Positions 60,061 to 64,000 of a DNA stretch of 64,000 nt are shown piece by piece (the first letter of the stretch is position 1; every line of letters starts with the position of its first letter). The position numbers were made by a program, and so were the translations under genes. Origin of the DNA: CALNXN01 sp942490645 (GTDB lineage: Bacteria; Pseudomonadota; Alphaproteobacteria; Rhodobacterales; Rhodobacteraceae); assembly GCA_942490645.1 (NCBI GenBank), contig CALNXN010000007.1:124001-188000 (forward strand), written 5' to 3'. The notes beneath the pieces were generated by a model, which saw nothing but the letters and a program-made list of their open reading frames with translations, ran no database searches and was not told where the DNA came from.

Positions 60061-61098
60061 TCATTCAACGACCCAATCGAGATCGAAACCCGGGTCAAAC
60101 ACCGTGACAGGGCCTTCTTCGGTGCTGATTTGGTCAGGGTAAGTCGCGCCGGTTTTGGTAAGTGTGATAGTGTTTTCGTTGACTGGCAGGTGGTAGAAGT
60201 TTGGGCCGTTGCGGGATGCAAAGCCCTCAAGCTTGTCCAGTGCGTTCTCCTCTTCAAAAACTTGGGCAAGAATTGAGAGCGTGTTCGCGGCCGTGAAGCA
60301 GCCTGCGCACCCACAGGGCAGGAATTTGTTGGCGTCTGTGTGGGGTGCGCTGTCGGTGCCAAGGAAGAACCGGGTTTCACCGCTTGTGGCAGCGGCGCGC
60401 AGAGCCAGGCGGTGGCTTTCGCGCTTGGCGACCGGCAAGCAATAGTAGTGCGGTTTGATGCCGCCGGCGAGGATGTGGTTGCGGTTGATCACGAGGTGAT
60501 GCGTTGTGATGGTGGCCGCAAGGTCATCGTTTTGGTCCCGCGCATAGTCTACCGCGTCCGATGTCGTGATATGTTCCATGACAACGCGCAGGCCGGGGGT
60601 GGCACTGCGGATCGGGTCGAGCACGCGGTCAATGAACACGGCTTCTCTGTCAAAGATATCGATGTCAGGATCGGTGACTTCACCATGTACGCACAGAGGC
60701 AGGCCGATCTGGGCCATGCGGTCCAGCACGCCGCGCACCTTGTCGAAATTCGCAACGCCGCTGGCCGAATTCGTGGTGGCGCCTGCGGGGTAGAGTTTTA
60801 CCGCATGGATCAATCCCGAAGCATGTGCTGCGGCGACATCATCTGGGTCTGTATCTTCGGTCAGATAGAGCGTCATCAAAGGCTCGAACCGGGCTCCATC
60901 TGGTAAGGCCGCCAGAATACGGTCGCGATATGCGGCGGCCTGTGCGCCTGTGACGACCGGTGGCACCAGATTGGGCATGATGATCGCGCGCGCAAAATGA
61001 GCGGCTGTGTATGGAAGGACGGCGCGCAGCATGGCGCCGTCGCGCAGATGCAGGTGCCAGTCGTCTGGTTGGCGGATCGTGAGAGATTGTGTCATCAC
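60061..61098 (-). CDS. pyrC: Dihydroorotase
   Basis: Closes the pyrimidine ring precursor. 345 residues, close to the E. coli class II enzyme. Metal-binding DWHLHLRDGAML at about 15, the carbamylated-lysine segment AVKLYPAGATTNSASG at about 99, HGEVTDPDIDIFDREAVFID and GTDSAPHTDANKFLPCGCAG follow. In tandem with pyrE, 81 bp apart. Either of two adjacent ATGs may be used. Confidence 0.96.
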   Translation of the reverse strand: MMTQSLTIRQPDDWHLHLRDGAMLRAVLPYTAAHFARAIIMPNLVPPVVTGAQAAAYRDRILAALPDGARFEPLMTLYLTEDTDPDDVAAAHASGLIHAVKLYPAGATTNSASGVANFDKVRGVLDRMAQIGLPLCVHGEVTDPDIDIFDREAVFIDRVLDPIRSATPGLRVVMEHITTSDAVDYARDQNDDLAATITTHHLVINRNHILAGGIKPHYYCLPVAKRESHRLALRAAATSGETRFFLGTDSAPHTDANKFLPCGCAGCFTAANTLSILAQVFEEENALDKLEGFASRNGPNFYHLPVNENTITLTKTGATYPDQISTEEGPVTVFDPGFDLDWVVE

Positions 61099-61133
61099 TC
61101 TCGGCTAGCACAGCACATGGTCACGTTCCAGCC

Positions 61134-62156
61134 TCAGGATGTCTTTTGGATGTCCTTTAGTTTGCGCGCAAACCGCGGCGCATTCATGCGTTGTGTCACG
61201 TTGCGGCACACCATGGCCACGAGTTGATTGCGCTCTTGTTGTTCCAAGCGGCCCATGAGCTTTCGCAGATAGGGCAGATAATCGCGGCGTGCCCGCAGGA
61301 TCGTGGCAAAACCCGCTTCGTTGAGTTGGCCCTGACATGCGCCTTCGAGCAGATCAAACAGCACGCCCATTTCGAGCAGGTCCGTCTGGAGCGCGGTGCC
61401 CATGTGGCGCAGACGCAGTTTGGTGACGTTTGGCCGCGTGAAAAGGGCCGCATGCATCGCGTCTTCGGTCTGTTGCGGGTCGTAGATCACATAGGCGCTG
61501 GCCGCTGCCTCGAGCATGTCGGGGGCGTAACCATATCGGTCGGTGAAATTCATCCGGCGCATATCGGAGAACCGGGTGTCCCATTCGGCAAGCGCAGGAT
61601 CAAGCGTGGCTTGCGGTTGCACAACGATCACATTCGCGCCGGGTGCTGCCACGGAAAACGCGGCGGCCGCATAGCCACAAGGGCCCGCGCCGTAAAAGAC
61701 GACGTTCTCGAATTCGTCGAAAAAACCATCGTCGATCAGCCGGTCGAAATAGGCATAAACTGCTTTGTCGCGGAACCATGTGTCGCCCTGGCTGATGATC
61801 GACAGATGCGACCAACGATGACGTTTGACCATTTCCCAGCCCATCGGGTGCGATTTTTCGGACAGGGCATCGATGCCTTGAAGCGTTTCAAAGGTGACGA
61901 GAAGGGTGTCTTTGTCTTCGACGAAAGCGGCCCAATGCCGGGGTCCAAGCGGCTGAAGATAGCCGTGCTCGTCCACGATTTTGTCGACCTCTGACAGCCA
62001 ATCATCCCGGTTCAAGCCCTTTAAAGAAGGGCCAAACTCAATTGCTGCGTCCTGCATGGCACGCATCCTCAATGCTTCAAACCGCTCTTTTTGGGCGGGT
62101 GTGGTCAAAGCATCTAACGTTTCATTAGGGCTAAATTGAGGAGAATACATGGGCAA
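61134..62156 (-). CDS. Conserved protein of unknown function with a Rossmann-like segment
   Basis: 340 residues, soluble. The N-terminus (YSPQFSPNETLDALTTPAQKERFEAL) is helical; the middle holds VVFYGAGPCGYAAAAFSVAAPGANVIVVQPQA, resembling a nucleotide-binding beta-alpha-beta with GAGPCG. I do not recognise a characterised family. Relatives may be labelled as phosphoadenosine phosphosulphate reductase, but I see no active-site motif for that. Same strand as the glycosyltransferase upstream. Confidence 0.6.
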   Translation of the reverse strand: MPMYSPQFSPNETLDALTTPAQKERFEALRMRAMQDAAIEFGPSLKGLNRDDWLSEVDKIVDEHGYLQPLGPRHWAAFVEDKDTLLVTFETLQGIDALSEKSHPMGWEMVKRHRWSHLSIISQGDTWFRDKAVYAYFDRLIDDGFFDEFENVVFYGAGPCGYAAAAFSVAAPGANVIVVQPQATLDPALAEWDTRFSDMRRMNFTDRYGYAPDMLEAAASAYVIYDPQQTEDAMHAALFTRPNVTKLRLRHMGTALQTDLLEMGVLFDLLEGACQGQLNEAGFATILRARRDYLPYLRKLMGRLEQQERNQLVAMVCRNVTQRMNAPRFARKLKDIQKTS

Positions 62157-62169
62157 GACCGCCTAAATG

Positions 62170-63213
62170 TTAACCGTTGATTCCACCGGCGAGGGCGGAT
62201 TTTACCAAGAAACCAGCTGCGTTAGCAGATACGGGACGCGATGGGGAGCACATCAGAAGTCGCCCGAATAGCGCACGAAAAGGCTCTTGTTGCAATAACT
62301 CGTCAAATCGATTTTTGCGCCAGCTTACAGCCTCCGCATGGAGACCCGCAAGGGTTGAATCGCTGGCGAGCTCGGCACGCTTTTGTGCGACTGTTTGGTC
62401 AAGCGCGTTGACGGTGATGTCGGTGTCGGTGTTGAAATTCCGTTCCACCCAATAGTCGAGGCCGAGGTCGTGCTGACCGTGAACCGCGCGCCCGCGATCC
62501 GCCTTGAGCACAAAACTTTCCATTGCGCCCAAAGGGTAGTGATTGAGTTGCACCAGATCAAAATTGTCTTGGCCATAGTCAGAAAACAACCGCTTGGTCT
62601 TGAACGCATCGCCAAGGCTGCGGCCTGATCCATCGTACCAGCGCGCCGCGTCCAGACGGCTTGGGTTCGGGCTGCGTGGCCGGTGGACGCCCAGTTTTTC
62701 ATAGCACCCATCGTTGCGAAACAGCGTTTTGAACATCGCCGCGCGCCACGGCCAGTGGATCACCCGCGGGGCGCATTTGGTGAAAGCGGTCGTCACTGGC
62801 ACGTCCTGATAGCGGGTGACGCCTGCATTGCCAAAAAGCCGCCAGGTCAGCGTGATAGCCGTGGCATCGGGCAGGGCATCCAGCAGGGCGGTGAGGGTGT
62901 GATCGCCGGTATGAATGTTCATGAATTCGTCGATGTCGAGCGCGACGATCCAATCAGCGGCCCTGACGAGCGGATGATCTTGCGCGGCCTTCAGGGCTGT
63001 GAATTGTATGCCGCGCTGGTCGTAGGGGCCGTCATTGCGAACATGGTTCAGCACGCCCAAATCCTGCAACCGATCCAGCATGGCATCAGTCTCGTCCTGA
63101 CAGTCATTTGAAAAGACGAGAAAATCAGTGATGCCGACGGCCCTGTGATGCGCGATCCAATCGAGCAGAAACGCGGCTTCGTTTCGGACGGTCAGGATCG
63201 CAAGGCTGCGCAT
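62170..63213 (-). CDS. Glycosyltransferase family 2-type protein
   Basis: 347 residues from MRSLAILTVRNEAAFLLDWIAHHRAVGITDF, an N-terminus typical of the glycosyltransferase 2_4 group. ADWIVALDIDEFMNIHTGDH carries the DxD pair (about residue 97), and CAPRVIHWPWRAAM and QLNHYPLGAMESFVLK follow. Related in layout to the protein at 29084. The FkbM methyltransferase gene precedes it by four bases, suggesting a joint role in decorating a surface glycan or lipid. Confidence 0.85.
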   Translation of the reverse strand: MRSLAILTVRNEAAFLLDWIAHHRAVGITDFLVFSNDCQDETDAMLDRLQDLGVLNHVRNDGPYDQRGIQFTALKAAQDHPLVRAADWIVALDIDEFMNIHTGDHTLTALLDALPDATAITLTWRLFGNAGVTRYQDVPVTTAFTKCAPRVIHWPWRAAMFKTLFRNDGCYEKLGVHRPRSPNPSRLDAARWYDGSGRSLGDAFKTKRLFSDYGQDNFDLVQLNHYPLGAMESFVLKADRGRAVHGQHDLGLDYWVERNFNTDTDITVNALDQTVAQKRAELASDSTLAGLHAEAVSWRKNRFDELLQQEPFRALFGRLLMCSPSRPVSANAAGFLVKSALAGGING

Positions 63214-63217
63214 GGGA

Positions 63218-63922
63218 TCACCAGGATTTCCGAAAGGCCACGACCTTTTTCGTGGACCCGCGCGCATAATAGGCGAGGCCTGCATCCATGAAGGCGCGGA
63301 ACACCGTGTTCATCCCTTCGGGGCCGATCCACTGAGGGTGCAATTCGATCACGGCGGCGCGCAGCTGTGCCAGATCAAGCTTGGGGATCAAATCCACCTC
63401 CGCTCCTTCGATGTCGCAGATCAGCACGGTCGGTTTGATGTCGTCGAAAACGGATTTGGCGTTCAGAACCGGGATCTTTTCGGTCGACAGAATGTCGTCG
63501 TCAGTGCTGGGATCAAGCGAAGAGGCAATAAATTTCCGCCGAACGTAGAAATCAGCGGTGCCGGCGCGCGGGCCCAGAATGGCATTTGTGACATGGGCGT
63601 TGGTCACTCCATTGGCCGCGTGCACGGATTGGATATACGGAATGAGGTGGGGATTGGCCTCGAACGCATGCACCGATTTGATCGCCCGTTTGGTCGCCAC
63701 GAGCGTCGACATATAGCCGATCCCGGCGCCCAGTTCGATCACCACATCGCCTTCGCGCACGACCTTGAGCACGCAATTTGTTTCAGACGCCTCATAAGCG
63801 TTGCGTTTGAGCGCACCGCGGGTTTGCCCGGTGATGAACTGGTCATCTTTCGGGAATTTCATGCCTTGTGACATGATGTGGCCCTTGGTCGGGGCCTGCG
63901 CAGCGAGGGTGTCGGGTGACAT
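63218..63922 (-). CDS. FkbM family SAM-dependent methyltransferase
   Basis: 234 residues from MSPDTLAAQAPTKG, chosen because GGAGAG lies just upstream; an ATG at 63874 is possible. SAM-binding VVIELGAGIGYMSTLVA at about 73, VHAFEANPHLIPYI, and PTVLICDIEGAEVDLIP are FkbM signatures. Upstream of and adjacent to the glycosyltransferase. Substrate unknown, often a sugar O-position. Confidence 0.88.
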   Translation of the reverse strand: MSPDTLAAQAPTKGHIMSQGMKFPKDDQFITGQTRGALKRNAYEASETNCVLKVVREGDVVIELGAGIGYMSTLVATKRAIKSVHAFEANPHLIPYIQSVHAANGVTNAHVTNAILGPRAGTADFYVRRKFIASSLDPSTDDDILSTEKIPVLNAKSVFDDIKPTVLICDIEGAEVDLIPKLDLAQLRAAVIELHPQWIGPEGMNTVFRAFMDAGLAYYARGSTKKVVAFRKSW

Positions 63923-63923
63923 G

Positions 63924-64000
63924 TTAACTCTCCATATCAAGGGCAAGGGCATAGGCGACGCGTTCGGTTTCGGTCAGTTCCACCGCCAGCGCCTGCTGGT
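63924..64000 (-). CDS. C-terminal fragment of a gene running off the window
   Basis: About 25 codons ending at the TAA at 63924-63926, reading LAVELTETERVAYALALDMES at the end. The FkbM gene starts one base before this stop in transcript order, so the two are likely co-transcribed. Too little is visible to assign a family. Confidence 0.5.
   Translation of the reverse strand, partial: QQALAVELTETERVAYALALDMES

Noticed and set aside
1..64000. CRISPR arrays, rRNA, tRNA genes and prophage
   Set aside because: No regularly spaced repeats, tRNA T-loop patterns, rRNA segments or phage structural genes were found on either strand.

Overview
The window looks like one continuous chromosomal segment from a member of the Roseobacter group/Rhodobacterales (Alphaproteobacteria). 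This rests on recognised protein families: a complex I (nuo) operon filled with Rhodobacterales-type small ORFs (DUF5337, DUF5333, DUF3291, MAPEG), a NuoE with an extra helix-hairpin-helix tail, GC-rich coding sequence, ATGA-type gene overlaps, and short GC-rich palindromic repeats of a kind common between genes in this group. The species cannot be named from the sequence alone. I see no rRNA, tRNA, CRISPR array, prophage or intact insertion sequence.

Layout. 1-1.1 kb: end of a leucine-degradation block (HMG-CoA lyase fragment, methylglutaconyl-CoA hydratase). 1.2-2.2 kb: two tandem paralogous small proteins. 2.3-23.5 kb: nuoA-N on the + strand, in canonical order but with about fifteen accessory genes inserted, most joined by overlaps or gaps of a few bases. 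23.5-26.8 kb: birA, coaX and rnj continue the same direction. 26.8-31.8 kb: a degenerate HD-domain protein, a DEAD-box helicase, a glycosyltransferase and prfC on the - strand. 32-33.8 kb: an orphan BrnA-type antitoxin followed by about 1.5 kb without a supportable gene. 33.8-36.4 kb: an unusual SDR, a lone ABC ATPase and two Lin0512-family paralogues. 36.5-40.1 kb: a WYL regulator/ABM-type pair divergent from tatABC, then a DUF815 ATPase. 40.2-46.9 kb: a Hint-domain protein, a degenerate LytM lipoprotein with pcm and surE, an SDR, a DUF1801 protein and purF. 47-52 kb: an orphan histidine kinase, cvpA, radA and a split aconitase X. 52-55.7 kb: an MgtC-like protein, mlaF, mlaE and alr. 55.8-64 kb: a 42-residue protein, a VWA protein, a fatty-acid-hydroxylase-like protein, dnaB, pyrE, pyrC, a conserved protein of unknown function, a glycosyltransferase, an FkbM methyltransferase and the end of one more gene.

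Four otherwise well-conserved genes are broken by tiny insertions: nuoB (+2), nuoD (+1), nuoM (+1) and surE (+1). Each restores a full family-length protein when the extra bases are removed. Four insertion-type breaks in core genes suggest sequencing or assembly error more than decay, but raw reads are needed to decide.

The most interesting parts are: the gene-packed nuo operon, with duplicated helix-hairpin-helix, DUF3291 and DUF5333 modules; the SDR-ABC-Lin0512-Lin0512 cluster; a perfect 9-6-9 inverted repeat between a WYL regulator operon and tatABC; three helically phased GTGCACC repeats in front of the orphan BrnA; and three clusters of TTTGCAAA motifs, one of them spaced in exact 11-bp multiples.
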